Source: Pseudomonas fluorescens (GTDB lineage Bacteria; Pseudomonadota; Gammaproteobacteria; Pseudomonadales; Pseudomonadaceae). Taken from it: DNA of 64,000 nucleotides. Position numbers and translations under genes: made by a program. Below the pieces are notes generated by a model. It saw nothing but the letters and a program-made list of their open reading frames with translations, had not been told where the DNA came from and did not search any database. Location: assembly GCF_902498065.1 (NCBI RefSeq), contig NZ_CABVIR010000010.1, positions 147,299-211,298 of the forward strand, read 5' to 3'. Positions 1 to 9,100 of this stretch are shown in pieces (positions within the stretch are counted from its first letter, which is position 1; the number at the start of each line of letters is the position of its first letter).

Positions 1-919
1 CAGCCAGCACGTAGCTGACGCCGCTTTCGACCACGAAACCGAACATCACGATCGAGCCCATCATCAGCCCCGACAACAGGCAGGATGCACGGAACGGATC
101 GCGCTTGACCACAAACCCGGCAATCAACATCCGGCTGCTGATCGCCGCGCCCATGAAACCGAAAAAGAACAGCGAGTAATCCAGCGAACGAGACGCCGCG
201 TAACTGGTTTGAAAACTCGACAGGCCGCCGAACACGCAACCGCCGAGGCCGACCATGATGATGGGGAACACCGCTCTGGACGACAGCACCTGAGCGGTTG
301 CACGCCAGGAAATGCGCGCGACCGAGGCGGTGGGCGAGGGCGTTTTTTTCAGCTGCGCATCCAGCCGCCAAAACAGCACAACGCCGATCAGACTGGCCAG
401 CGCCGCGAGGTAAAACGCCGCCGTTACCGGATAGCCGAGCGCACTGGCCGCGCGACCCAGCAACGGGCCGCTGCCGATCCCGGTCATCATGCTGCCCGAC
501 AGCAGCGCAAAGTATTTGGCGCGTTGCGCGGGCGTCACCAGACTCGCGACGATGATCGGCCCGAGCGTGTAGAAAACGCCCCAGCCCAACCCCAGAAGCA
601 GGCCGAAGAACAGCAGCAGATTGCCGAACCCCGGCGTCAGTGCAAAGCCCAGGCTGGCCGCCACCAGCAGCACGCCGAACAGCGCAATTGAACGCGCCGC
701 TCCCAGTAGATCAGACAAGTGCCCGGAGACAATCACCGCTGCAAACGTGCTGAGCATCGCCGCGGAAATCACGCTGCCGGCATCGTGTTCGTTGCCGCCA
801 CGGGAACCGATCAACAACGACAACAAAAACGTTGAGCCGTAGGACAGCGACAGCAAATAGCTGGCGAGGCAAAACAGGCCGAACAGCTTGCTGGAGACTT
901 GTGGCGGTGCGATGGACAT
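1..919 (-). CDS. MFS transporter, C-terminal part beyond the window
   Basis: Major facilitator superfamily carrier of the inner membrane; the 3' end lies off the left edge, leaving 306 residues. Translating the minus strand from the ATG at 919 gives MSIAPPQVSSK followed by repeated hydrophobic helices without stops. A motif-A-like loop (GHLSDLLGAARS) follows the second helix, as in MFS_1 drug or sugar efflux carriers, and a hydrophilic stretch near residue 190 separates the two six-helix halves. No upstream partner gene is visible; the gap to the divergent acetyltransferase is about 180 bp. The substrate cannot be told from the sequence. Confidence 0.85.
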   Translation of the reverse strand, partial: MSIAPPQVSSKLFGLFCLASYLLSLSYGSTFLLSLLIGSRGGNEHDAGSVISAAMLSTFAAVIVSGHLSDLLGAARSIALFGVLLVAASLGFALTPGFGNLLLFFGLLLGLGWGVFYTLGPIIVASLVTPAQRAKYFALLSGSMMTGIGSGPLLGRAASALGYPVTAAFYLAALASLIGVVLFWRLDAQLKKTPSPTASVARISWRATAQVLSSRAVFPIIMVGLGGCVFGGLSSFQTSYAASRSLDYSLFFFGFMGAAISSRMLIAGFVVKRDPFRASCLLSGLMMGSIVMFGFVVESGVSYVLA

Positions 920-1098
920 GACGCGGTTCCTTGACCCGATAACGGTGAGTGTCATCTATCTATCATGCGAGGCGCGGATGTTAGGTCCGAGGTTATCGAT
1001 TTCAGGGTTAGTGGTGGCCGGAGTAAGGGTAAGTCCCCTCGCCAGAGGTCCCGCGCCGCCTTAGTATGGCGTTTTCCACTTTTGACGAAGGCACGTCC

Positions 1099-1581
1099 AT
1101 GACGATCGAAATCCGCCCGGCGACCCCCAGCGATGCACCGCAAATCCTCGGGTTCATCACTGAACTGGCCGATTACGAACGTGCCCGCCACGAAGTCATC
1201 GCCAGCGTGGCCGACATCGAGCGCAGCCTGTTCAGCGAAGGCGCCACCGCCCACGGCCTGATCTGCCTGCGGGACGGTTTGCCGATTGGCTTTGCGGTGT
1301 TCTTCTTCAGCTATTCCACCTGGCTCGGCAGTAACTGCTTGTACCTCGAAGACCTCTACATCACCCCCGAGCAGCGCGGTGGCGGCGCCGGCAAAACACT
1401 GCTGCGTCACCTGGCGAAAATCGCCTGTGCCAATGATTGCGGACGATTTGAGTGGAGCGTGCTGGACTGGAACAAGCCGGCGATCGAGTTCTATAAATCC
1501 TTGGGTGCCCAGCCACAGGAAGAGTGGGTGCGGTATCGGATGGATGGCGCGGTGTTAAGGGATTTTGCTGCGGGCAATTGA
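1099..1581 (+). CDS. GNAT family N-acetyltransferase
   Basis: Acetyl-CoA-dependent N-acetyltransferase of 160 residues. The acetyl-CoA binding loop is visible as QRGGGAGKTLL (about residues 93-103), preceded by the beta-4 strand YLEDLYITPE. The tail WNKPAIEFYKSLGA is the usual GNAT end, where the conserved Tyr acts as general acid. The pattern resembles diamine/spermidine acetyltransferase-like GNATs, but the substrate is inferred only. An earlier in-frame ATG at 1066 was rejected: the downstream ATG begins the canonical MTIEIRPAT strand. A strong intrinsic terminator follows, so the gene is monocistronic. Confidence 0.85.
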   Translation: MTIEIRPATPSDAPQILGFITELADYERARHEVIASVADIERSLFSEGATAHGLICLRDGLPIGFAVFFFSYSTWLGSNCLYLEDLYITPEQRGGGAGKTLLRHLAKIACANDCGRFEWSVLDWNKPAIEFYKSLGAQPQEEWVRYRMDGAVLRDFAAGN

Positions 1582-1591
1582 TCGCTTAGAG

Positions 1592-1648
1592 AATCGCAGC
1601 CTTCAGCAGCTCCGAAAGAGGGAGTTGTCGATGGCTGCGATTTTTTTT
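1592..1648 (+). terminator. intrinsic terminator after the GNAT gene
   Basis: Perfect 10-bp stem AATCGCAGCC (1592-1601) / GGCTGCGATT (1633-1642), closed by a second inner stem CAGCTCC/GGAGTTG with one G-T wobble, followed by a run of T to 1648. Confidence 0.85.
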
Positions 1649-1653
1649 GATTA

Positions 1654-1670
1654 ATCCCAAAATATGGGAT
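1654..1670. promoter_or_regulatory. palindromic operator candidate upstream of dgoK
   Basis: Perfect inverted repeat ATCCCA-AAATA-TGGGAT, 83 bp before the dgoK start, in an AT-rich stretch that probably holds the promoter. The natural candidate ligand is the IclR-type regulator encoded at the end of the same gene cluster; this link is inference. Confidence 0.45.
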
Positions 1671-1752
1671 GTATATTTATATATTGAGATTTGTGTGCTT
1701 GCGGGTTTATAGTCCAGCTCACTCACTGCCAATAAACAAAACAGGTGAAGCG

Positions 1753-2745
1753 ATGCTGGCGCAATTGATCGCGCTCGATTGGGGGACAACCTCATTACGT
1801 GCTTACAAACTCGCCGCGGGTGGCCAGGTGCTTGAACAGCGTTCGCTGTCATCAGGAATCATGCAGCTGCCCCGGACGCCGCGAATCATTAAAGGTCAGG
1901 CATGCACCGACGGTTTTGAACTGGCCTTTGACGAGGCTTGCGGTGACTGGCTCGATGAACAACCCGCTTTGCCGGTGATTGCCTGCGGCATGGTTGGCAG
2001 CGCGCAAGGCTGGCGCGAAGCGGCCTACCGCGACACCCCGGCAAACGTTGCCAATCTCGGAACTTCCCTACAAACCATTCGCAGTCTTCGCGGTGCCGAT
2101 GTGCACATCGTGCCGGGCGTGATTCAGCGTTCGCGCCTGCCGAACGTGATGCGCGGTGAAGAAACCCAAGTCCTCGGCGTGCTGCAAAACCTGCCGAGCG
2201 GGGCGGGCAGCGATCTGTTGATCGGCCTGCCGGGTAGTCATTCGAAATGGGTGGAAGTGGCCGACGGCTGCATCGTGCATTTCGATACCTTCATGACCGG
2301 TGAAGTCTTCGCCGTGCTCAGCGAACACAGCATTCTGGGGCGCACCCAGCAGCGTGGCGCGTCTTTTGATGGCGACGCGTTTGACCGTGGCGTGCAAGTG
2401 GCCCTGTCGGGGGAGGGCGAGATCGGCCCGCTGTCGACGCTGTTCAGCGCCCGCAGCCTCGGGCTGACCGGCGAGTTGAGCGGCAGCGCGCAACCGGACT
2501 ATTTGTCCGGCCTGTTGATCGGTCATGAGTTGTCGGCGCTGGCCACGGTTCAGCGGCGTCGGCGCAACAGTGTTCATCTGCCGTCGATCATCCTCTTCGG
2601 TAATTCCCAACTCTGTGCCCGCTACAGCCGGGCGCTCGACGCCTGCGGTTTTGCTCGCGTGACGCTGGCCGAACACGCCACCGAACGCGGGCTGTGGCAG
2701 TTGGCGCTCGCCGCCGGACTGATCACTCCAACCCCATCCCGTTAA
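1753..2745 (+). CDS. dgoK: 2-dehydro-3-deoxygalactonokinase
   Basis: Phosphorylates 2-dehydro-3-deoxy-D-galactonate (KDGal) with ATP in the De Ley-Doudoroff route for galactose/galactonate. The protein has 330 residues and starts with the N-terminal phosphate loop ALDWGTTSLRAY (residues 7-18). The conserved GLPGSHSKWV segment near residue 160 is typical of DgoK. The ATG at 1753 is preceded by AGGTGA, so an in-frame ATG at 1669, inside the operator region, was not used. First gene of dgoK-dgoA-dgoD; only 19 bp separate it from dgoA. Confidence 0.93.
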   Translation: MLAQLIALDWGTTSLRAYKLAAGGQVLEQRSLSSGIMQLPRTPRIIKGQACTDGFELAFDEACGDWLDEQPALPVIACGMVGSAQGWREAAYRDTPANVANLGTSLQTIRSLRGADVHIVPGVIQRSRLPNVMRGEETQVLGVLQNLPSGAGSDLLIGLPGSHSKWVEVADGCIVHFDTFMTGEVFAVLSEHSILGRTQQRGASFDGDAFDRGVQVALSGEGEIGPLSTLFSARSLGLTGELSGSAQPDYLSGLLIGHELSALATVQRRRRNSVHLPSIILFGNSQLCARYSRALDACGFARVTLAEHATERGLWQLALAAGLITPTPSR

Positions 2746-2764
2746 ACCTGACTAGAGGTCTGAC

Positions 2765-3385
2765 ATGCTCAAGCAAGCCCTGGCGCAAAACGGTTTGATC
2801 GCAATTCTGCGTGGCCTTCGCCCGCAGGAAGCGGCGGCTATCGGAGAAGTCCTTTACGCAGCCGGATTTCGCGTCATCGAAGTGCCGCTCAATTCCCCCG
2901 AACCGTACGAAAGCATCCGCATCCTGCGCAGTACCTTGCCTGCCGATTGCCTGATCGGCGCCGGCACAGTGCTGACGCCGGAACAGGTCGAGCAAGTGAA
3001 AGTCGCCGGCGGGCAGGTGATCGTCATGCCTCACAGCGATCCCAAAGTGCTGCGCGCAGCGAAAGCGGCGGGGCTGTTCCTGTCGCCGGGTGTTGCGACA
3101 CCGACCGAAGCCTTCGCCGCACTGGCCGAAGGCGCGGATGTGCTGAAGATGTTTCCGGCTGAGCAAATGGGGCCGGCGGTTGTAAAAGCCTGGCTGGCGG
3201 TGCTGCCTGCCGGAACCATTCTGGCGCCCGTGGGTGGGATCACCCCGGAGAACATGCAGGTGTTTATCGACGCGGGTGTGAAGGGCTTCGGGCTCGGTTC
3301 CGGGTTGTTCAAACCGGGCATGACGCCGGAGCAAGTGGCTTCCAACGCCAAGGCCTACGTCGCTGCATGGAACGCTCTGCGTTAA
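2765..3385 (+). CDS. dgoA: 2-dehydro-3-deoxy-6-phosphogalactonate aldolase
   Basis: Class I aldolase that splits KDPGal into pyruvate and glyceraldehyde 3-phosphate. At 206 residues it has the full length of the family. The Schiff-base lysine is K128 (DVLKMFPAE) and the general acid/base glutamate is E39 (VIEVPLNSPEP). These lie two residues after E37 and K126 of the E. coli enzyme. An AGAGGTC ribosome site precedes the ATG. Translationally close to dgoK upstream and 47 bp ahead of dgoD. Confidence 0.93.
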   Translation: MLKQALAQNGLIAILRGLRPQEAAAIGEVLYAAGFRVIEVPLNSPEPYESIRILRSTLPADCLIGAGTVLTPEQVEQVKVAGGQVIVMPHSDPKVLRAAKAAGLFLSPGVATPTEAFAALAEGADVLKMFPAEQMGPAVVKAWLAVLPAGTILAPVGGITPENMQVFIDAGVKGFGLGSGLFKPGMTPEQVASNAKAYVAAWNALR

Positions 3386-3432
3386 GACTTTTTTGGCGCC
3401 GAGCGCGCTGCATCTAACAAGAGAGAGAAGAG

Positions 3433-4581
3433 ATGAAAATCACCAAACTGACCACCTTCATCGTTCCGCCGCGCTGGTGCTTCCTCAAGGTCGAAACCGA
3501 CGAGGGCGTGACCGGTTGGGGCGAGCCCGTGGTCGAAGGTCGTGCCCACACGGTGGCGGCTGCCGTTGAAGAATTGTCCGACTACCTGATCGGCAAAGAC
3601 CCACGCAACATCGAAGACATCTGGACTGTGCTGTACCGAGGCGGCTTCTACCGGGGCGGTGCGATCCACATGAGTGCGCTGGCTGGTATCGATCAGGCGC
3701 TATGGGACATCAAGGGCAAGGCGTTGGGTGTGTCGGTCAGCGATCTGCTCGGTGGTCAGGTGCGCGACAAAATTCGTGTCTATTCGTGGATCGGCGGCGA
3801 CCGTCCGGCAGACACCGCTCGCGCAGCGAAAGAAGCGGTGGAGCGTGGTTTTACTGCGGTGAAAATGAACGGCACCGAAGAGCTGCAATTCCTCGATTCC
3901 TTCGAAAAAGTCGACCTCGCCCTGGCCAACGTCGCTGCCGTGCGTGACGCAGTCGGGCCGAACGTCGGCATCGGCGTGGATTTCCATGGCCGGGTGCACA
4001 AGCCCATGGCCAAGGTGCTGATGAAGGAACTCGACCCGTACAAACTGATGTTCATCGAGGAGCCGGTGCTCAGCGAAAACTATGAAGCGCTGAAGGAACT
4101 GGCGCCATTGACCAGCACGCCGATTGCCTTGGGTGAACGGCTGTTCTCGCGCTGGGATTTCAAGCGCGTGCTCAGCGAAGGTTACGTCGACATCATCCAG
4201 CCCGATGCTTCCCACGCGGGAGGCATCACTGAAACCCGCAAGATCGCCAACATGGCCGAAGCCTACGACGTGGCCTTGGCGCTGCATTGCCCGTTGGGGC
4301 CGATTGCCCTCGCGGCGTGCCTGCAACTGGACGCGGTTTGCTACAACGCTTTTATCCAGGAACAGAGCCTGGGCATCCACTACAACGAGAGCAACGACCT
4401 GCTGGATTACGTCAAGGATCCGCGAGTGTTCGATTACGACAAAGGCTTCGTGAAGATTCCGAATGGTCCTGGCTTGGGCATCGAGATCAACGAGGAATAC
4501 GTGATCGAACGCGCGGCGGTCGGGCATCGCTGGCGCAACCCGATCTGGCGCCATGCCGATGGCAGTTTTGCCGAGTGGTGA
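3433..4581 (+). CDS. dgoD: D-galactonate dehydratase
   Basis: Enolase-superfamily dehydratase (mandelate racemase subgroup) converting D-galactonate to KDGal with Mg2+. The 382 residues match the E. coli enzyme position for position at the catalytic sites: metal ligands D183, E209 and E235, catalytic H185 and H285. A GAGAGAAGAG ribosome site lies just upstream. It completes the catabolic trio with dgoK and dgoA; the REP element after it separates it from the transporter gene. Confidence 0.95.
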   Translation: MKITKLTTFIVPPRWCFLKVETDEGVTGWGEPVVEGRAHTVAAAVEELSDYLIGKDPRNIEDIWTVLYRGGFYRGGAIHMSALAGIDQALWDIKGKALGVSVSDLLGGQVRDKIRVYSWIGGDRPADTARAAKEAVERGFTAVKMNGTEELQFLDSFEKVDLALANVAAVRDAVGPNVGIGVDFHGRVHKPMAKVLMKELDPYKLMFIEEPVLSENYEALKELAPLTSTPIALGERLFSRWDFKRVLSEGYVDIIQPDASHAGGITETRKIANMAEAYDVALALHCPLGPIALAACLQLDAVCYNAFIQEQSLGIHYNESNDLLDYVKDPRVFDYDKGFVKIPNGPGLGIEINEEYVIERAAVGHRWRNPIWRHADGSFAEW

Positions 4582-4608
4582 GTCCTCCCTGACCCATCGC
4601 AAACCCCT

Positions 4609-4696
4609 GTGGGAGCCAGCCTGCTGGCGATTTGGTCTGCACCTCCAGCAGTCAAGGTGATTGACACACCGCTATCGCCAGCAGGCTGGCTCCCAC
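4609..4696. repeat. REPIN (paired inverted REP elements)
   Basis: Two REP copies in opposite orientation, GTGGGAGCCAGCCTGCTGGC and its reverse complement, about 40 bp apart, between dgoD and the MFS gene. This is the GCCAGCCTGCTGGC variant of the family. Confidence 0.9.
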
Positions 4697-4778
4697 CGTT
4701 TGATCTCCATGGACAGGAGATTTGCGGCACACCCCGATTTCACATCGACCTCAATAAACATAAGAAGAGGCATTCCCC

Positions 4779-6089
4779 ATGCAACCGCAAACCCTCACCG
4801 GGCAGGCGTCGTTGGTGGCGCCCAGCCGCAAGCGTTTTTTCATCATGGTCCTGCTGTTCATCACCGTGGTGATCAACTACCTGGACCGCAGCAACCTCTC
4901 TATCGCCGCCCCGGCGCTGACCAGTGACCTGGGCATCGACCCGATCCACGTCGGACTGATCTTCTCCGCGTTCGGCTGGACCTACGCCGCCATGCAAATC
5001 CCCGGCGGCTGGCTGGTGGATCGCGTCCCGCCGCGCATTCTCTACAGCGTCGCCTTGTTGCTGTGGTCGATCGCCACGGTGATGCTCGGCTTCGCCGCCA
5101 GCTTCATCGCGCTGTTCGTCTTGCGCATGGCGGTCGGGGCGCTGGAAGCACCGGCGTATCCGATCAACAGTCGCGTGGTTACCACTTGGTTTCCAGAGCG
5201 CGAGCGCGCCACGGCCATTGGTTTCTACACGTCCGGCCAGTTCGTCGGGTTGGCATTCCTGACGCCGGTACTCGCCTGGTTGCAGCATGAGTTTGGCTGG
5301 CACATGGTGTTCGTCAGCACCGGTGCGGTGGGCATTCTCTGGGCGGTGATCTGGTACGCGGTATATCGTGAGCCACGGGATTTCAAAGGCGCCAATGACG
5401 CCGAAATCGAGCTGATACGCGAAGGCGGCGGGCTGGTGGATATCCAGGCCGAGCAAGCCAAGGTCAAGGCCAAATTCAGCTGGACCGACCTCGGCATCGT
5501 TCTGACCAAACGCAAGTTGTGGGGCATCTACCTCGGTCAGTTCTGCCTCAACTCGACGCTGTGGTTTTTCCTGACGTGGTTCCCGACCTACCTGGTGAAA
5601 TATCGCGGCATGGACTTCATCAAGTCGGGCTTGCTGGCATCGCTGCCGTTTCTCGCGGCTTTCGTCGGCGTGCTCTGTTCCGGGTTCTTCTCCGATTTCC
5701 TGATCCGTCGTGGTTACACGGTGGGTTTCGCCCGCAAGCTGCCGATCATTGGCGGTCTGCTGATTTCCACCTCGATCATCGGCGCCAACTTCGTCGAGTC
5801 GACGCCGCTGGTGATTGCCTTCCTCGCCTTGGCCTTCTTCGGCAATGGTCTGGCTTCAATCACTTGGTCGCTGGTTTCCACGTTGGCGCCGGCACGGTTG
5901 TTGGGGCTGACCGGTGGGGTGTTCAATTTCATCGGCAATCTGTCGGCGATCACCACACCGATTGTCATCGGTTTCCTCGCCACCGGTGACTCGTTCGCTC
6001 CGGCGATCACCTATATCTCCGTTCTGGCGTTGATTGGTGCGCTTTCCTACATTCTGCTGGTCGGGAAGGTCGAGCGTATCAAGTTGTAG
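4779..6089 (+). CDS. dgoT: MFS transporter, probable D-galactonate:H+ symporter
   Basis: Inner-membrane carrier of 436 residues in the anion:cation symporter (ACS) branch of the MFS. The N-terminal helix motif YLDRSNLS holds D36 and R37, and GALEAPAYP holds E123, acidic positions corresponding to the proton/substrate sites of E. coli DgoT. The central loop (about 205-245) divides two six-helix halves. Its place between dgoKAD and an IclR regulator supports galactonate uptake; a related hexonate remains possible. Confidence 0.85.
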   Translation: MQPQTLTGQASLVAPSRKRFFIMVLLFITVVINYLDRSNLSIAAPALTSDLGIDPIHVGLIFSAFGWTYAAMQIPGGWLVDRVPPRILYSVALLLWSIATVMLGFAASFIALFVLRMAVGALEAPAYPINSRVVTTWFPERERATAIGFYTSGQFVGLAFLTPVLAWLQHEFGWHMVFVSTGAVGILWAVIWYAVYREPRDFKGANDAEIELIREGGGLVDIQAEQAKVKAKFSWTDLGIVLTKRKLWGIYLGQFCLNSTLWFFLTWFPTYLVKYRGMDFIKSGLLASLPFLAAFVGVLCSGFFSDFLIRRGYTVGFARKLPIIGGLLISTSIIGANFVESTPLVIAFLALAFFGNGLASITWSLVSTLAPARLLGLTGGVFNFIGNLSAITTPIVIGFLATGDSFAPAITYISVLALIGALSYILLVGKVERIKL

Positions 6090-6149
6090 TCGCAGCCGTC
6101 GGGCGACCATAATGCCGCCCGTTCCCTCGCTCAACGGTAAAGGCTGGAT

Positions 6150-6953
6150 ATGCAGGAAGACGCCCCAAAAATCGCCAAGGACGCCGCGCCGACCGGCACC
6201 CAGACATTGCTTCGCGGTCTGGGTGTGGTTCAGGCCGTGGCCAGTGGCGCCCGCGATCTCAAGGAAATCGCCCGGCTGATCGGCACGACGCGCAGCACCA
6301 CCCATCGTCTGGCCAGTTGCCTGGTGGACGAGCGTTATCTGCGCGTGGTGCCGCAGGTCGGTTATTTGCTGGGGCCGAAGCTGATCGAGTTGGGTTTCCA
6401 GGCGCGCGAGGAACTGCCGCTGGTCACCTTGGCCGGGCCGTATCTGGATGAGTTGTCGGCGTTGACCGGCGACACCATTCACCTGGCGATTCGCGAAGGC
6501 GACGAGGTCCTGTACCTGCACAAGAATCCGGGGCGCAATGGCCCGGAAATGCGTTCGCGGGTCGGCCATCGCATGCCGTTGGCGCGCACCGGGATCGGCA
6601 AGGCGCTGATGCTCGATGACACGCAGCAAGAATGGCAACGACTGTACGAAGTCAGTCTGCCGACGGGTGGGAAAAATCAGTTCTGGCCGCAGCACCCGGA
6701 GCAATCCTGGGAGCAGTTTCAGCAGCGCATGGTCGAGTACGTGGCAGGTGGTTACGCCTTCGACCTGGAAGATAACGAACCGTCGATCCGCTGTGTGGCG
6801 GCGCCAATCCGTGATGCCAGCAAGCGCATTGTCGCTGGCATCAGCATCGCCAGCACCGTGCCGTACATGCCGCTGGAAAAAATGGCCGAGCTGATTCCCC
6901 TGATCAAAGGGGTCACAGCCCGGCTCTCGGCAGAGCTTGGCGCTAAGGTCTGA
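6150..6953 (+). CDS. IclR family transcriptional regulator
   Basis: 267-residue repressor-type protein: winged helix at about residues 17-80 (LKEIARLIGTTRSTTHRL recognition region) and an IclR effector domain from about 90 to 262 containing GHRMPLARTGIGKAL. It lies 60 bp after the galactonate transporter gene on the same strand and probably controls the dgo cluster, with a galactonate-pathway intermediate as ligand. E. coli dgo genes use a GntR regulator instead, so this is a different control solution. The ribosome site is weak. Confidence 0.88.
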   Translation: MQEDAPKIAKDAAPTGTQTLLRGLGVVQAVASGARDLKEIARLIGTTRSTTHRLASCLVDERYLRVVPQVGYLLGPKLIELGFQAREELPLVTLAGPYLDELSALTGDTIHLAIREGDEVLYLHKNPGRNGPEMRSRVGHRMPLARTGIGKALMLDDTQQEWQRLYEVSLPTGGKNQFWPQHPEQSWEQFQQRMVEYVAGGYAFDLEDNEPSIRCVAAPIRDASKRIVAGISIASTVPYMPLEKMAELIPLIKGVTARLSAELGAKV

Positions 6954-8006
6954 TCAGACTTTCAGCGTCGCCATGTCGATGACGAAACGGTATTTCACGT
7001 CACCGGCGATCATGCGGGCATAAGCCTCGTTGATCTGGCGGATGTCGAGCATTTCGATGTCGCAGGTGATGTTGTGCTCGGCGCAGAAATCCAGCACTTC
7101 CTGGGTTTCGGCGATGCCGCCGATCAGCGAGCCGGCCAGTACGCGACGGCTCATCACCAGTTTGCCGGCGTGGACCGGTGGATCGACCGGTTCGATCAGC
7201 CCGACCAGAATGTGCACGCCATCGAAACGCAGGGTGTCGAGGTAGGGATTAAGGTCGTGCTGCACCGGAATGGTGTCCAGCAGGAAGTCGAAATGACCCG
7301 CTGCTGCCTTCATCTGTTCGGCATCGGTCGACACAATCACGTGATCCGCACCCTGACGACGACCTTCTTCAGCCTTGCTCGCCGAGCGAGTGAACAGCGT
7401 CACTTCCGCGCCCATTGCCTTGGCGAACTTGATGCCCATGTGCCCGAGGCCGCCCATGCCGAGAATCCCGACCTTGTCACCCGCCTTCACGCCGTAGTGC
7501 TTGAGCGGCGAGTAGGTGGTGATGCCGGCGCAGAGGATCGGCGCGGCACTGGCGAGGTCGAGTTTTTCCGGAATGCGCACGACGAAGTGCTCACTGACCA
7601 CGATGCTGTCGGAGTAACCGCCCATGGTATTGCTGCCATCCACGCGGTCAGGGGTGGCATAAGTCATGGTCGGACCTTCGAGGCAATATTGCTCGAGGTT
7701 GGCCTGGCAAGCTTCGCAGCTGCGGCAGGAGTCGACCATGCAGCCGACGCCGACCAGATCGCCGACTTTATGCTGGGTGACATTCGCACCGATGGCGGTA
7801 ACTTTGCCTACGATCTCGTGGCCGGGCATCAGTGGGTAAACGGCAATGCCCCACTCGTTGCGCGCCTGGTGGATGTCGGAATGGCAGACGCCGCAGTAGA
7901 GAATATCGATCGCCACGTCGTCGGCGCGAGGGCTGCGGCGTTCGAATTTTACCGGGGCGAGGGGAGTGGTGGCCGACTGGGCGGCGTATCCGATGGCGGT
8001 GTACAT
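6954..8006 (-). CDS. NAD(P)-dependent zinc alcohol/aldehyde dehydrogenase (YahK/CAD-like)
   Basis: Medium-chain dehydrogenase/reductase of 350 residues, cinnamyl-alcohol-dehydrogenase branch. Catalytic zinc ligands are C41, H63 and C159; the structural zinc loop has C94, C97, C100 and C108. The Rossmann turn GMGGLGHMG (183-191) follows. Such enzymes mainly reduce aldehydes with NADPH. It ends one base from the convergent IclR gene and is divergent from an AraC-type regulator, which suggests regulation by that neighbour, like the YqhC-YqhD pair of E. coli. The physiological aldehyde is unknown. Confidence 0.9.
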   Translation of the reverse strand: MYTAIGYAAQSATTPLAPVKFERRSPRADDVAIDILYCGVCHSDIHQARNEWGIAVYPLMPGHEIVGKVTAIGANVTQHKVGDLVGVGCMVDSCRSCEACQANLEQYCLEGPTMTYATPDRVDGSNTMGGYSDSIVVSEHFVVRIPEKLDLASAAPILCAGITTYSPLKHYGVKAGDKVGILGMGGLGHMGIKFAKAMGAEVTLFTRSASKAEEGRRQGADHVIVSTDAEQMKAAAGHFDFLLDTIPVQHDLNPYLDTLRFDGVHILVGLIEPVDPPVHAGKLVMSRRVLAGSLIGGIAETQEVLDFCAEHNITCDIEMLDIRQINEAYARMIAGDVKYRFVIDMATLKV

Positions 8007-8078
8007 GATGAACCTCGCAAAAGCAGTGGCAGGTGAGGCGGCGCATTTTGAGCGCCGCGTCGGTCACCGGCCATGGCG

Positions 8079-8109
8079 ATTCCTCCGGGTGTCATGCCTA
8101 TTCCTCCGG
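8079..8109. promoter_or_regulatory. 21-bp-spaced direct repeat, AraC operator candidate
   Basis: ATTCCTCCGG occurs at 8079-8088 and again at 8100-8109, in the same orientation and exactly two helical turns apart, inside the divergent adh/araC gap. Tandem half-sites with this spacing are the usual target shape of AraC-family dimers. Confidence 0.5.
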
Positions 8110-8197
8110 CATCAGGGTTCGTTTGGTCAATTGGTCGATCAGACCTGCGATGATGCTTTCATCCCTTTTTCCGTTATTTTTTTTGTGAAGAGCTCTC

Positions 8198-9088
8198 ATG
8201 TTGCTGACCCGTCATCTCGATGCCAATGCCACGCTGGTTTCGCTGATCCAGCCTTTGACCACTCGCGATGGTTTTGCTCCGACGGCATTGCCGGGCGTGC
8301 AGGTTTTGCGCGCCAGTTGTGATGTGGCGCGCGGTCCGCAGATCTATGAACCGAGTCTGGTCATCATCGCCCAAGGCAGCAAACTGGCGTACCTGGGGGC
8401 TCGTACGCTGGAATACGGCGCCGGGCATTACCTGATTCAGGCATTGCCGGTGCCTTTTGAATGCGAGACTTTTTCGGCGCCTGATGGGCCGATGCTTGGG
8501 GTTTCTATAGCCATCGACCGGGTGCTGCTCGGTGAGTTGGTGTTGGCCATGGGGCTGGCACCGGGGCGCAATATTCCTGCGCAAACCCCCGAGTCGATGA
8601 CTTCGGCGGTGCTCGACGATGCGATGCGCGGTTGCGTGGAGCGGCTGTTGCGTTGCCTGCACGATCCACTGGAATGTCAGATCATGGGGCCGGCGCGGTT
8701 GCGGGAACTGTTGTTCGTCGCGTTGCGAGGTCCGCAAGCGGATGTGTTGCGTGCGCTGGTGGAACAGCAGGGCCAATTTGCTCGGGTTGCCGCCTCCCTC
8801 AGTCATCTGCACGCGCATTACACCGAACCGCTGAACGTCGATACGCTGGCCAGTTGCGCGAACATGAGTGCGTCGACCTTTCATGAGCATTTCAAGCGCA
8901 GCACCTTGTTGTCGCCGGTGCAGTATTTGAAGCGATTGCGCTTGCTGAAGGCGCAACAGTTGTTGCTCACCGAAGGGTTGGGCGTGGCGCAGGTGGCGCA
9001 TCGGGTCGGGTATCAGAGCACCTCGCAGTTCAGTCGCGAGTACAAGCGCTACTTTGAGCGCAATCCTGGCGACGAACGCGCTGCCTGA
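8198..9088 (+). CDS. AraC family transcriptional regulator
   Basis: 296-residue regulator with an AraC_N cupin-like domain (about 20-180) and a C-terminal double HTH (about 195-292: NVDTLASCANMSASTFHEHF and VAQVAHRVGYQSTSQFSREY are the two recognition regions). The protein is full length. It is divergently transcribed from the alcohol dehydrogenase with a 190-bp shared control region. By analogy to YqhC it may sense reactive aldehydes and activate the reductase; that is inference. Confidence 0.88.
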   Translation: MLLTRHLDANATLVSLIQPLTTRDGFAPTALPGVQVLRASCDVARGPQIYEPSLVIIAQGSKLAYLGARTLEYGAGHYLIQALPVPFECETFSAPDGPMLGVSIAIDRVLLGELVLAMGLAPGRNIPAQTPESMTSAVLDDAMRGCVERLLRCLHDPLECQIMGPARLRELLFVALRGPQADVLRALVEQQGQFARVAASLSHLHAHYTEPLNVDTLASCANMSASTFHEHFKRSTLLSPVQYLKRLRLLKAQQLLLTEGLGVAQVAHRVGYQSTSQFSREYKRYFERNPGDERAA

Positions 9089-9100
9089 ATGTGTGATTGA

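Noticed and set aside
209..842. Plus-strand frames opposite the MFS gene at the left edge
   Set aside because: The minus strand encodes an uninterrupted MFS carrier; the plus frames are low-complexity Arg/Gln/Ala.
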